64,000 nucleotides of DNA. Source: Alphaproteobacteria bacterium. GTDB lineage: Bacteria > Pseudomonadota > Alphaproteobacteria > UBA6615. Below are positions 1 through 10,225 of this stretch, piece after piece. The stretch is from the NCBI GenBank assembly GCA_011087645.1, contig JAALLF010000007.1, positions 124,001 to 188,000 of the forward strand, written 5' to 3'. Positions within the stretch are counted from its first letter, which is position 1; each line of letters opens with the position of its first letter. The translations under genes were made by a program, and so were the position numbers. The notes under the pieces were generated by a model that was not told where the DNA came from, did no database searches, and was given only the letters and a program-made list of their open reading frames with translations.

Positions 1-644
1 TAGCGCGTGAGCTGAACCCGGCAGTGATCACGCTCGATGTTCTCATGCCGGGCGCCGACGGTTGGGAGGTTCTGCGAGAGCTAAAGGCCGATAGTGTGCT
101 TGCTGAAATACCGGTCGTGATGTGCACCATCCTCGACGACAAAAACAAGGGCTACGCGCTCGGCGCGGCTGATTACATGAATAAGCCGGTGAACCGGGAT
201 AATTTGCGTAGTGTTCTGGGCCGTTACCTCAGCAGCACTGCCGGTGCGCGGGTTCTCGTCGTCGAGGATGACGAGACAACCCGCACAATGCTCCGCCGGC
301 TTCTCGTCGGTGAAGGATGCCTGGTCAGCGAGGCGGCGAACGGACGCTTGGCGCTCGATCGATTGGAGGACGGCAAACCCAATCTTATCCTGCTCGATCT
401 CATGATGCCCGAAATGGATGGGTTCGAATTTTTGTCAGAAATGCGCAAAATAGAAACTTACGCTGATATACCTGTTGTGGTGATCACGGCCGCGGATTTA
501 TCCGAGCAGGACCGCGCGCGCCTGAATGGCGGCGTCGAGCAAATATTGCGCAAATCGGCGTTCGACCGCGACGATTTGCTCGATGAAGTGCGCCGCGAGG
601 TATCGCGCATTCTGGGGCAGCCAAGAGATGTGGAGAGCCGTTAA
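1..644 (+). CDS. Tandem receiver-domain protein (5' end outside window)
   Basis: The reading frame is open from the left edge, so the start lies upstream. The visible part holds the end of one receiver domain (phospho-acceptor Asp in the ITLDVLMPG stretch, then a conserved Lys in NKPVN) and a complete second receiver. The second one starts at VLVVEDD and has its acceptor Asp in LLDLMMPEMDG; its usual Lys-Pro is Lys-Ser, so the beta5 loop is slightly unusual. No output domain follows. It may be the C-terminal part of a hybrid histidine kinase or a stand-alone multi-receiver protein; the window cannot decide. Its TAA stop directly abuts the ATG of the next gene, so the three signalling genes are probably one operon. 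Confidence 0.85.
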   Translation, partial: ARELNPAVITLDVLMPGADGWEVLRELKADSVLAEIPVVMCTILDDKNKGYALGAADYMNKPVNRDNLRSVLGRYLSSTAGARVLVVEDDETTRTMLRRLLVGEGCLVSEAANGRLALDRLEDGKPNLILLDLMMPEMDGFEFLSEMRKIETYADIPVVVITAADLSEQDRARLNGGVEQILRKSAFDRDDLLDEVRREVSRILGQPRDVESR

Positions 645-1022
645 ATGACCAAGATTCTCTATGTCGAGGACAATGACGATAATGTCTTCATGCTGACCCA
701 TCGGCTTAAGAAACATGGGTACGAAGTCGTTGTCGCCGGCGACGGTGAGCAAGGTGTGGCTCTCGCGAACGAAGAACAGCCGGCATTGATCCTGATGGAT
801 TTGAGTCTGCCCGTTCTCGATGGTTGGCAGGCAACGCGCAAACTCAAATCTGAGTCCGCGACCCAAAGCATTCCAGTGATCGCACTTTCGGCGCATGCGA
901 TGCCGGGCGACGCCGAAAAGGCGCTCGCCGCCGGTTGCGACGACTACGATACCAAACCGGTCGACATAAAGCGTCTGCTGACGAAGATATCCGCCCTGCT
1001 GCCGACGGAAGCCGGTGAATGA
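645..1022 (+). CDS. Single-domain response regulator, DivK/CheY-like
   Basis: This 125-residue protein is a single receiver domain. Visible features are the acidic pocket near residues 9-11 (VEDNDDN), acceptor Asp52 in LMDLSLPVLDG, the Ser/Thr of ALSAHAM and the Lys-Pro of DTKPVD. The DNVFML and DLSLP wording is typical of DivK-type single receivers, which work as diffusible phosphorelay intermediates in alphaproteobacteria. It lies immediately after the double receiver and its TGA overlaps the next ATG (ATGA), which points to translational coupling. Whether it is true DivK or a paralogue serving the neighbouring cyclase cannot be told from sequence alone. Confidence 0.9.
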   Translation: MTKILYVEDNDDNVFMLTHRLKKHGYEVVVAGDGEQGVALANEEQPALILMDLSLPVLDGWQATRKLKSESATQSIPVIALSAHAMPGDAEKALAAGCDDYDTKPVDIKRLLTKISALLPTEAGE

Positions 1023-2065
1023 GCAGTGACGGTCCAGCATTGCTAGTCGTCGACGATAACGATGATAATCGTTACACGCTGACGCGACGCTTACGCCGAC
1101 AGGGCTACGAAAACCTCACCGAGGTGGAAAATGGCCGCGACGCCCTTGCCGCGCTGGAGGCGGACAAGTTCGATCTGGTTTTGCTCGACGTCATGATGCC
1201 CGAAATGAACGGCTATGAAACGCTTGAGCATATCAAGTCCGACATGGCCACCCGTGACATTCCGGTGATTATGATTTCCGCGCTGGACGAGCTTGAAAGC
1301 GTGGTGCGCTGTATCGAGTTGGGGGCGGAAGATTATCTGTCCAAGCCGTTCAATGCGACGCTGTTGAAGGCGCGGGTAAGTGCGAGCTTGGAGAAAAAAC
1401 GCCTGCGCGATCAGGAAGCCGGGTATCTTGATCAACTCGAAACCGAACAAGAACGATCCGACAAATTACTCCATGCAATTCTGCCACCGGGCGCGGTTCA
1501 GGAGTTGAAAGCATCCGGTACCATCGAGCCACGCCGCTATGAGGAAGTCGCCGTACTGTTTTGCGACATCGTCGGGTTTACCGCCTATTGCGACCGCACG
1601 CCGCCCGAAACCGTCGTCGGGCAACTTCAGGAATTGGTTCAGGTATTCGAGGAAATCGCGTTTTCCCACGATCTGGAAAAAATTAAAACGATCGGAGACG
1701 CGTTTCTGGCAACCGGCGGCCTATTGCAGAAGGTCGAAAACCCCGTACTCGCAAGTGTGAAGTGCGGGTTGGAAATGGCGACCGCATCGGAAGCTCTCGA
1801 AGCCGGTTGGAAGGTGCGCGTGGGCATTCATTTCGGCCCGATCGTTGCCGGTATCGTCGGCCAAAGACAATTCATGTTCGACTTGTGGGGCGATACGGTA
1901 AATGTCGCGGCGCGGATCGCCGGCGAGGCCGACCCTGGCACGGTATTTCTGAGCAATGAGGCTTGGTTGCAGGTTCGCCGCATGGCCCAAGGGCGAACCC
2001 GCGGCCTCGTCCCGCTAAAAGGTAAAGGCGAGCTTGAGCTAATCGAGTGTCGTTCGGTGGCATAG
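1019..2065 (+). CDS. Response regulator with class III adenylate cyclase output
   Basis: The protein has 348 residues. Residues 5-125 form a receiver (Asp12/13, acceptor Asp57, Lys109). A helical linker near 128-165 (ERSDKLLHAILPP) resembles the signalling helix before bacterial and soluble guanylate cyclases. Residues 173-340 form a class III cyclase domain. The metal Asp residues are 183 (CDIVGFT) and 227 (TIGDAF). Lys223 and Asp288 (FDLWGD) fit ATP rather than GTP specificity, and Asn295 and Arg299 are the transition-state residues. All catalytic residues are present, so it should make cAMP under phosphorylation control. It overlaps the upstream regulator by four bases. Confidence 0.92.
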   Translation: MSSDGPALLVVDDNDDNRYTLTRRLRRQGYENLTEVENGRDALAALEADKFDLVLLDVMMPEMNGYETLEHIKSDMATRDIPVIMISALDELESVVRCIELGAEDYLSKPFNATLLKARVSASLEKKRLRDQEAGYLDQLETEQERSDKLLHAILPPGAVQELKASGTIEPRRYEEVAVLFCDIVGFTAYCDRTPPETVVGQLQELVQVFEEIAFSHDLEKIKTIGDAFLATGGLLQKVENPVLASVKCGLEMATASEALEAGWKVRVGIHFGPIVAGIVGQRQFMFDLWGDTVNVAARIAGEADPGTVFLSNEAWLQVRRMAQGRTRGLVPLKGKGELELIECRSVA

Positions 2066-2136
2066 CTCGAAGTCCGACCGCTTTGCCCTCAGCAACGGAC
2101 ATCAGCCCCGCGAATCGCCAGTCAGATCATGTTGCT

Positions 2137-3150
2137 TCAGGCCGACCTTTCGCCAATGGCCAGCATTGTCATGCCTGGGATCATCGGCTCGACGGAAATC
2201 CGGGCGTACCCCGCCGCCGTCAACGCTGCGGCAAGCCAGGCATCATCGAGGGAACGTGCTTGCGGGGTGAAGGCCGTATGCTGCAGCTGCCAGAGCGCCG
2301 CCAGCTTGGGTCCCGTACGATCCGCCGAAACGACGAAATCGTGAATTAGAATGCGGCCGCCCGGCGCCAAATGATCGTACGCGCGCGCGATCAGCTCCTC
2401 GTGCCGTTCGCCGGGTACGCCTGAGAACAGATACGACATCAGGATGACATCTTGATCGCCCGGCCATGCGGTTTCCAACGCGTCGCCCGGCACATAAGCG
2501 ACGCAATCCGAAACGCCGGCGGCCTCTATGTAACCCGCACCGATAGCCGCAACGTTGGGGAAATCGACGATGGTTGCCGAAAGACCCGGAAAGGCCTGAC
2601 ACAGGGTGATCGAAAAAGCCCCGGTGCCGCCGCCCACATCGAGCAGCGTTTTTGCGGTCGACAGGTCAACGCTTTTTGACAGACCCAGCGCCGGCCCCAG
2701 CGAACCGGCATGCTGGCTCGCCGAATAGAGTTGCGCTGCTTCCGGGTCGGAAAACCAATCCGCATAGGATGTGGTGGCGTCGTCGGGCAATTTATTGGCA
2801 AGGGCCAATTCGATCTGATCGAGCAGGCCGTACATCTGCCGGTCGACCTGCAAGCGCAGGTAATCTCCGAAGTCGTACTTTGCGCCCTTGACCAAAAATG
2901 CTTCGGCGGCCGGCGAATTACTGAACTTTTCCTCTTCTACGGAAACCAAATCAAGCGACGCCAGCGCCGTGAGCAACGTTCGTGTACGCTCGGGATGGAG
3001 GTTAGTTGCCTTCGCCGTCTCCGCCACCGACATCTGCTTGCCCGACAGGCTGGAAAAGACATTGTGGTGCAATGCCGCGAATAACGCCTTCGAACCCATA
3101 AAGCCAAACGCGATCTCTGAAATTTCCTCTGCCTTGGTCAAAAGCGTCAT
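2137..3150 (-). CDS. SAM-dependent O-methyltransferase, COMT/acetylserotonin type
   Basis: This 337-residue protein has an N-terminal winged-helix dimerisation domain (about 10-85) followed by a Rossmann methyltransferase domain. The SAM-binding glycine loop DVGGGTG is at 171-177 and an acidic residue follows at the end of beta2 (TIVDFPN). A histidine in ILIHDF sits where the catalytic base of plant-type O-methyltransferases lies. Such enzymes methylate hydroxyl groups of aromatic or polyketide compounds; the substrate is unknown. It is transcribed alone and converges with the cyclase operon. Confidence 0.85.
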   Translation of the reverse strand: MTLLTKAEEISEIAFGFMGSKALFAALHHNVFSSLSGKQMSVAETAKATNLHPERTRTLLTALASLDLVSVEEEKFSNSPAAEAFLVKGAKYDFGDYLRLQVDRQMYGLLDQIELALANKLPDDATTSYADWFSDPEAAQLYSASQHAGSLGPALGLSKSVDLSTAKTLLDVGGGTGAFSITLCQAFPGLSATIVDFPNVAAIGAGYIEAAGVSDCVAYVPGDALETAWPGDQDVILMSYLFSGVPGERHEELIARAYDHLAPGGRILIHDFVVSADRTGPKLAALWQLQHTAFTPQARSLDDAWLAAALTAAGYARISVEPMIPGMTMLAIGERSA

Positions 3151-3532
3151 CGAACGATCCTTGTTTGTTGTGTAAGCCCTAACGTGTCCCGGCCTTCCAA
3201 CTGCCCCAAACGTGCTGCCGGAGGGTGAGGTTCTTTTATGCTAATTTCTCCGCAAGGCGCACTGCTTTACCACAGCAGTCGTATCTCCAACGCCACTCAT
3301 CAACAGTTGGAGGGTAGATAACAGGCTTAAAAATGCCTTCGCGGCCCGGGTCGCGCCTTCTATGTTCGGTTTCTCCCGCGACCGGCCGAAAATCACAACG
3401 GGTCACCCCGGCCGGAAATGACGACCCTAAGCTGGCGTCGCTGATGTTCATGGACTTGCCACGACGCGCCCCATAACATTCGCCCCTGGGCGTTTATCGG
3501 AGGCTCTTGGTCGTAAGGGGAAGGGATAATTT
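3151..3532. other. Divergent intergenic region, no gene seen
   Basis: These 382 bases separate the leftward O-methyltransferase from the rightward flavin monooxygenase, so they should hold both promoters. I see no supported small gene, RNA or clear operator. A purine-rich GGGGAAGGG stretch about 9 bases before the ATG at 3533 is a plausible ribosome binding site. Confidence 0.5.
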
Positions 3533-4810
3533 ATGGATACGCCGCAAGAACGGGCAACGGCACCCGGCGCCGACACAAATAGGGGCGCTTTGGATGGCAC
3601 GCTACCGCAGACAGAGAGACGTAATTTCACCGATATAGAGCTCGACGAAGCGGTTGCTCGAGCGCGCGAGATCGTGCCGATTCTTCGCGAACGCGGCGCC
3701 CAAACCGAGGATGCCCGGGCATTACTCAGAGAGAACGAACAATTGCTCCACGAAACTGGGTTATTTCGGTTTTTACAACCCAAGCTATTCGGCGGAATGG
3801 AGCTCGATTTCGTCGCAATCGTTGACATTCCAGCCGAAATCGCCCGCGGCTGCCCATCGACATCCTGGAATGTCTGCAACTACGCCTGCCATCACTGGAT
3901 GCTGGGTTTCTTCGATCCGGAGGCGCAACGCGAAGTCTGGGACGACAATCCAGATGCGCTGATCGCATCGTCGTTTGCGATGGCCACCGGCAACGCGAAG
4001 AAGACAGACGGCGGCTTTATCATCAATGGACGTTCGCCTTTTTCATCAGGTGTCGATAACGCCGACTGGAACTTGATCGTCATGTCGGTACTCGACGAGG
4101 AAAGCGGGGCGCCGGTCGATTGGCGGCTGTGCCTGGTGCCTAGATCCGACTATGAGATTATCGATACATGGCAGGCGATGGGCATGCCCGGTACCGGCAG
4201 TAACGACATCGCCTTTAGCGACTTGTTCGTTCCCGAGCGGCGCGCCTTGCCGCTGCTAAAGGCCCGCGGCGGCCATGACCATCCCGGCGGCGAACAGAAC
4301 CGGGCGCCACTGTACGGCGTACCGATCGTGGCGAGTGCGGGAACCGTTTTGGCCGCGGCGGCGGTGGGCGCGGCGGAAGGCGCTTACGAAATATTCGTCG
4401 AGTCAATGGCCAAGCGAAAGGGAACTTACACCGGCGCGCAGGTGGCCGACTTTCAAGCTGTGCAGACGAAAGTTGGACAGGCGCGTTGCCTAATCGATTC
4501 TGCGCGAATGTTGCTGCGCGACACGGCGGTTGGATTTAGTGACGTCGCGGCGCAGGGGGTTGCGCCCGATCTCGACACCAAGCTGAAGTACCGGGCGTAT
4601 GCGGCCTTTGCCGTAAACCAGTCACGCGAAGCGACCGAGGCGCTGTGGTCATGCTACGGCGCTCAAGGCCTCTACACACGCGATCCGCTGCAGCGTCACC
4701 TGCGTGACGTCCTCGCGATCAACCAGCATTTTTCATACAATTTCGACATTGCCGGCTCGGCTTACGGCTCCCATGCATTGGGGGGCACCTACGGCAATCC
4801 AACGATGTAG
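3533..4810 (+). CDS. Acyl-CoA dehydrogenase-like flavin-dependent monooxygenase (group D)
   Basis: The protein has 425 residues and the acyl-CoA dehydrogenase fold. The N-terminal helical part includes the stretch LFRFLQPKLFGGMELDF. A middle beta domain follows (IASSFAMATGNAKKTDGGFIING, then FSSGVDNADW), then a C-terminal helical bundle. It most resembles the oxygenase components of two-component hydroxylases such as HsaA and C2-type p-hydroxyphenylacetate hydroxylase, which use reduced FMN or FAD from a partner reductase to hydroxylate phenolic or related substrates. No flavin reductase lies next to it. A true acyl-CoA dehydrogenase is less likely because the middle domain follows the hydroxylase pattern. 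It is monocistronic in this window. Confidence 0.82.
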   Translation: MDTPQERATAPGADTNRGALDGTLPQTERRNFTDIELDEAVARAREIVPILRERGAQTEDARALLRENEQLLHETGLFRFLQPKLFGGMELDFVAIVDIPAEIARGCPSTSWNVCNYACHHWMLGFFDPEAQREVWDDNPDALIASSFAMATGNAKKTDGGFIINGRSPFSSGVDNADWNLIVMSVLDEESGAPVDWRLCLVPRSDYEIIDTWQAMGMPGTGSNDIAFSDLFVPERRALPLLKARGGHDHPGGEQNRAPLYGVPIVASAGTVLAAAAVGAAEGAYEIFVESMAKRKGTYTGAQVADFQAVQTKVGQARCLIDSARMLLRDTAVGFSDVAAQGVAPDLDTKLKYRAYAAFAVNQSREATEALWSCYGAQGLYTRDPLQRHLRDVLAINQHFSYNFDIAGSAYGSHALGGTYGNPTM

Positions 4811-4886
4811 GTTTGGCCGTTGAATTGGCATAAGCGTTACCGGAGACAGAGCAGTCGTGAATTTCGCGGGACTTAGGGGATTGCGT

Positions 4887-6059
4887 TTATGGCGAGACAA
4901 CCAGGCAAGCCTGCTTTCTCTTTTTCAATGTATTGCACAATGACGCGGATGTCGGTTGGTCCGCCAATGGCCCGGCTTGCGCGCGAAAGAATGTCCCTTT
5001 TGACAGTTCAACTTTCTGCACCCGCAGGGTCAGAACGCTTAGCAAGTCCGGGTTTGCCCGTTGCAGCTTATGCCACGCCTTCTCGGCATCCGATTTGCTC
5101 CGAAGGGCGCTTAGTTGTATCCGCCACGCCGCGCCGGCCGCCAGCGCGGGCGGCAATTTCTCCGGGAAAAGTACTTTGGATGGGGGCGATGGTCTTGTGG
5201 CGACCTTTATCAGCGCCGAGGGATCAACCCGTTTCCGCGCCGATGGCTTTGCCGGACTAAGGGGCTTCCAGAGCCGCGGCGCGACGACCGCGGTTCGTAC
5301 CAGTGATTTTTGCGGCGCGGTGACCTTTACTGGCTGCTCGGCCGTTTGCGGCTCGGCGGGTCGACGAGGATCGGTGTTCGCCACGGTCATTAGCTGAGGC
5401 CGCTCCAAAACCGAGACGATTTGCCGTTCGAGGGCCCCGGTCGGCCGGCACTGAATAGAAACCACTTTCATCTTCGAGCCTTCGCGGATTTCCTCAGATA
5501 CGGCGGCTTCGCCGGCGCTGTCGAAGTCCAGGCTGTCGTCGAGGAAGCGCGGTGTGACTTTCCGGCCGAACTCGCGCGTGCGGAATTTCATCACATAATG
5601 CGCATCCACACTAACCCGGGTCGCCTGGCCAACCGGCGTCAGCTTGATGGTGGCTAGGGCATTCAAGCTCGTGCGGCGTTCCACATCGATCAATTCATTG
5701 AATTCGTCATCGGCGACGAGGTAGCGCACCGAGTTGGCGGCCAGGAATTTGTAATTGCGGTCGCCGAAAGTCTTGTGTTTCGAATCAACCGACACGCTGC
5801 CGCAATCGACCCACGGTGACGGCACCTTCGACTGCAACAAAACTCTAATTGTCGATTTTTCTTTGATCGTCGCGTTGATCGTAAAGTCGCCCTCATCGAG
5901 TTCCGAGAGCAATGCGTTCCAGGTGGTTCGGAAGTCGGTGGGGACCACCGCTTCAATAGCTGTCGATTCCCCGACCTCTCGCGCCTGCGCGGCGGTCCCG
6001 AGGATGGATATTCCCAGTACCAACGCCGCGGCAGCAGTAAACAAACTTTTCACACACAT
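4887..6059 (-). CDS. Secreted SPOR-domain protein
   Basis: This 390-residue protein starts with a Sec signal peptide (hydrophobic run to about residue 26, ending AAQA). Residues about 35-215 form a domain I do not recognise, and a Pro/Lys/Arg-rich linker spans about 220-305. Residues about 310-390 form a SPOR domain (WRIQLSALRSKSDAEKAWHK, later FFRAQAGPL). SPOR domains bind denuded peptidoglycan glycans at division sites, so a periplasmic cell-wall role is likely. The N-terminal part, with several Thr/Val-rich strands, could be a BamC-like or other beta-sandwich domain, but I cannot assign it. It is a single gene, convergent with the monooxygenase. Confidence 0.82.
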   Translation of the reverse strand: MCVKSLFTAAAALVLGISILGTAAQAREVGESTAIEAVVPTDFRTTWNALLSELDEGDFTINATIKEKSTIRVLLQSKVPSPWVDCGSVSVDSKHKTFGDRNYKFLAANSVRYLVADDEFNELIDVERRTSLNALATIKLTPVGQATRVSVDAHYVMKFRTREFGRKVTPRFLDDSLDFDSAGEAAVSEEIREGSKMKVVSIQCRPTGALERQIVSVLERPQLMTVANTDPRRPAEPQTAEQPVKVTAPQKSLVRTAVVAPRLWKPLSPAKPSARKRVDPSALIKVATRPSPPSKVLFPEKLPPALAAGAAWRIQLSALRSKSDAEKAWHKLQRANPDLLSVLTLRVQKVELSKGTFFRAQAGPLADQPTSASLCNTLKKRKQACLVVSP

Positions 6060-6176
6060 GAACCACTAGCCAGGGTTGTTTGGCGGGATGCTACCGAATG
6101 AACCCGGTTCAAGACAAGTACAACTTAACCGATGGCCCAATCAAGTTGTCGAAATACCCGTTTACGCGCTCCCGCT

Positions 6177-7418
6177 CTAACCGGCGAGATACGCCGCCAG
6201 ATGGTCGCTGAGATCGCTTGCGTCGTCGCCGGCGCCATCGATCAGCGAGGATTTACGGCGGCGCAGAAATTGTTGGCCCATCATATACATGCCAGGCGAA
6301 TCGACGATGCCGCCATCGTGGCGGACCCTGCCCTTATGATCGAAAACCGGCACATCGAGCCAGGAATGGTCGGGCCGGAACCCGGTGGCCCACAGGATGG
6401 TTTTAATTTCCCCGTTGGCGAAGTCCATGCCCAGCGGCGGATTATCCTCGACTTGGGTCGGTTCGAAGCGCTCGGCGGGATCAACCGCGCCATCGAGATC
6501 GTTTTCGCTCGCCCATTCGTCAATCGTGTCGAGCAGCCGGCCCAGTTTTAGATCAGCCAGGGCGGTCATATTGCGTAGCGAGCCGGAGAACTGCGCCTTG
6601 CCGTCGTTCATACCGGCGATGCGGCCGATCAGCTTAACGCCGATATTGGTCAGCGCGTTGAGATCGAGCATCGCCTTGTCGTCGGACCCGGTGAGCTGGA
6701 ACGACGGTAATCGGCGCGCCCGGTTGATGTCGTCGATTTCGTCATAGCGTTCGTCCATCAAACCCGTGCGGTCCATCCACCACTGAATATCGCGACCCCG
6801 ATAGGACCGCGGCGCCCGCACATGTTCGCCCACCGACACCGTCACCGGCCGGCCCGACAGGTGAATTTCCTGGGCCAGTTGCGCGCCGGTCGCCGCCACG
6901 CCGACCACCATGACCCCGCCGTCGGCAAGCTGATCGGGATTGCGATATTCGGTCGGCGTCACTTGGGCAATATGGGCTGGCACGCCCTCGGCCAGCGCCG
7001 GCACGCTGGCGATGGCGCAGGCGCCGCTCGCCAGAACCACTGTGCGGCACTGCCAGTCGCCCTGATCGGTGGCGACATCGTAGCCGGCATCGCTGCGGCG
7101 CACCGACGTTACCTTGGTGTGGGTTTGCACCGGGGCCGAGATCGCCTCGGCATAGCGGGAAATAAAATCGATGGTCTCGGGCATCTTACGAAAGCCATCG
7201 GGGTCGTCACCGTCATAGCCAAAACCGGGTAGCCTGCTTTGCCAATTGGGCGTCAGCAGGCGCAACGAATCCCACCGTTCGGTCCGCCACGTGTTCGCCA
7301 CCTCGCCGCGCTCGAGAACCACATGGTCGATCGCACGCTCGCTAAGGCAACGGCTCATGGCCAGACCGGCGTGACCACCGCCAATGATGACGGTGGTCAC
7401 TGTACGATCGGAAACCAT
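6177..7418 (-). CDS. CzcO-like FAD/NAD(P)H flavoprotein monooxygenase
   Basis: The protein has 413 residues. The FAD dinucleotide motif is at 11-20 (IIGGGHAGLA) and a second, NAD(P)H-binding motif is at 171-178 (VVGVAATG). A typical ATGFRPDHSW stretch lies near the C-terminus. This arrangement matches the CzcO/flavin monooxygenase group (Pyr_redox_3), which includes putative N-hydroxylating and Baeyer-Villiger-type enzymes. The second motif has Ala where the classical third Gly would be, but this is common in the group. It lies 24 bases after the OsmC-like gene and is probably co-transcribed with it. The substrate cannot be inferred. Confidence 0.85.
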   Translation of the reverse strand: MVSDRTVTTVIIGGGHAGLAMSRCLSERAIDHVVLERGEVANTWRTERWDSLRLLTPNWQSRLPGFGYDGDDPDGFRKMPETIDFISRYAEAISAPVQTHTKVTSVRRSDAGYDVATDQGDWQCRTVVLASGACAIASVPALAEGVPAHIAQVTPTEYRNPDQLADGGVMVVGVAATGAQLAQEIHLSGRPVTVSVGEHVRAPRSYRGRDIQWWMDRTGLMDERYDEIDDINRARRLPSFQLTGSDDKAMLDLNALTNIGVKLIGRIAGMNDGKAQFSGSLRNMTALADLKLGRLLDTIDEWASENDLDGAVDPAERFEPTQVEDNPPLGMDFANGEIKTILWATGFRPDHSWLDVPVFDHKGRVRHDGGIVDSPGMYMMGQQFLRRRKSSLIDGAGDDASDLSDHLAAYLAG

Positions 7419-7442
7419 CTCTAGATTCGACGAAGGAACCGG

Positions 7443-8003
7443 CTAGTTCACATCGACGGTAATGTTTGTCGGGTTGGCGACAATATCGTAGACCGCCGAG
7501 CGCTTTTGCGACTGCGCGACCACCGCCTTGATCTCGTCGGGCGTCGCATCGGCATCGATATCATAATGGACCTTGATACCGTCGAAACCGTTGCGCACAT
7601 CGGCGTCGATACCAAGAATGCCGGCAATATCCATACCGGCCTCGAGCGTCGCCTTGACCGAGCGCAGCTGGATATCGCGGTGCTGCGCGACCGCGGCGAC
7701 GCCGGCGGTCAGGCAGCTGGCGAGACCCACCAAGACAATCTCGACCGGCGTGGCGCCAAGGTCTTCCGAGGCAAAACATTCTGGGTGATCGGCCTCGAAG
7801 TCAAACGTTTTGGTACGGTTCTGTTCTTCGCCAAGACCAAAGAACTTTTCGACGGTCGAATGGCTGTGGGTACCCCTTTTCCATTCATTGGTAGCCCTCC
7901 AGGTGAACTGGGCGGCTTCCGGCGCTCCGCTGAGCGCCTCGCGCGCGCCGAGCAAAGCTTCGACGTTGACGCCATTATCGACTGTGGTTTCGGAACTGGA
8001 CAT
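7443..8003 (-). CDS. OsmC family protein
   Basis: This 186-residue protein has an N-terminal extension and then the OsmC fold: the ATPVEIVLVGLASCL helix, an EAGMDIAGILGID strand region and a C-terminal KRSAVYDIVANP segment. OsmC proteins are thiol peroxidases, usually with two conserved cysteines. Here Cys97 (ASC) is present, but the second cysteine, usually in a CPV-like position of the C-terminal helix, is Ser-Ala-Val. Cys76 lies elsewhere. It is therefore closer to the non-classical OsmC-like/YhfA branch and peroxidase activity is uncertain. It heads a two-gene unit with the CzcO-like flavoprotein. Confidence 0.85.
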   Translation of the reverse strand: MSSSETTVDNGVNVEALLGAREALSGAPEAAQFTWRATNEWKRGTHSHSTVEKFFGLGEEQNRTKTFDFEADHPECFASEDLGATPVEIVLVGLASCLTAGVAAVAQHRDIQLRSVKATLEAGMDIAGILGIDADVRNGFDGIKVHYDIDADATPDEIKAVVAQSQKRSAVYDIVANPTNITVDVN

Positions 8004-8053
8004 CGGATTACTCCATGATTGCGTTTCAAACCGGAATATCGATCTGACTAAGA

Positions 8054-8070
8054 TACAACATATTTTTGTA
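8054..8070. promoter_or_regulatory. Inverted repeat TACAA-N7-TTGTA upstream of osmC-like gene
   Basis: A perfect 5-base inverted repeat with a 7-base AT-rich spacer lies about 50 bases upstream of the OsmC-like start. Its size, AT content and position fit an operator for a MarR/HxlR-type dimeric regulator. No regulator gene is nearby, so the call is tentative. Confidence 0.35.
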
Positions 8071-8160
8071 GTTTCTTATAAAACACACTCTTTGCCGTCT
8101 GGGCCAGCCCACTAGGTGCATAATTTTGGAAAATCCCCCTAAAGTACCAATGGTTCGTCA

Positions 8161-8187
8161 GCGGCCCCCCAAACATGTGGGGGCCGC
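8161..8187 (-). terminator. Strong GC hairpin after nitroreductase gene
   Basis: A perfect 9-base-pair stem (GCGGCCCCC paired with GGGGGCCGC, 9-base loop) lies about 50 bases past the stop of the leftward nitroreductase gene. It lacks a clear U-tract, so it may be a weak terminator or an mRNA-stabilising hairpin rather than a classic intrinsic terminator. Confidence 0.45.
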
Positions 8188-8237
8188 GCCAGGCGGTCGC
8201 AATATATCGAACTGTGATAGCGGGTTTTGACAGCCGG

Positions 8238-9749
<1,512 letters not shown>

Positions 9750-9772
9750 GGGTATTCCACGTCCAAACAAAA

Positions 9773-9840
9773 TCCTCATGCTGAGCTTGTCGAAGCATGA
9801 GCGCGGGCACCCTCGCCCTTCGACAAGCTCAGGGTGAGGG
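9773..9840. repeat. REP-like palindromic repeat (family A)
   Basis: Two inverted arms, a CCTCATGCTGAGCTTGTCGA-type arm and a CTTCGACAAGCTCAGGGTGA-type arm, form a large potential hairpin between convergent genes. The same arms recur in most gene-free gaps of this window, so this is a dispersed intergenic repeat. It may act as a bidirectional terminator. Confidence 0.8.
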
Positions 9841-9908
9841 TACGGGTATTATTCACTCTAACAATAATAATGACCTCATGGCTCGGAGGCGCGCATCAAT
9901 AATACCCG

Positions 9909-10223
9909 CTAATTCCCCTCCGGCGTCTTCGGCGCGGCGGCCGGGTTCCACTGGCCGCGGCGCATGCGGGTGATCTTCACTTCGCGGAACACGCCGGCCT
10001 GACGTAGCGGCTCGTTGGCGGAGAATTCCTCCGCCGCTTCGCGGCTCGCCACATTGATGATCAGCACGCTGCCGACCCGCGTCACATCGTCGTCGGCCAG
10101 CATCGCCCCGCCGAGCACCAGAATATCCTGGTGTGCATCGAGATAGTCGAAATGCGCCGGCTTATGCTGCTCGCGCAGCGCCGCCGAATTAGGGCCGTCT
10201 TCCTGGTAGATGATGTAGAGCAT
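9909..10223 (-). CDS. YciI family protein
   Basis: The 104-residue protein has the YCII fold: an initial MLYIIYQED strand, a HKPAHFDYL helix with the conserved His and Asp region, a LVLGGAMLADD segment and a GSVLIINVASREAAEEF stretch. Family members are small dimeric proteins, some with dehydrochlorinase or ring-opening roles in catabolic clusters, but most have no known function. It starts two bases after the stop of the upstream GFA-type gene, so the two are one operon. Confidence 0.88.
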   Translation of the reverse strand: MLYIIYQEDGPNSAALREQHKPAHFDYLDAHQDILVLGGAMLADDDVTRVGSVLIINVASREAAEEFSANEPLRQAGVFREVKITRMRRGQWNPAAAPKTPEGN

Positions 10224-10225
10224 GC

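Noticed and set aside
3236..3451. 71-codon frame in the gap before the flavin monooxygenase
   Set aside because: No ribosome binding site, no recognisable motif, and it sits where two divergent promoters are expected.
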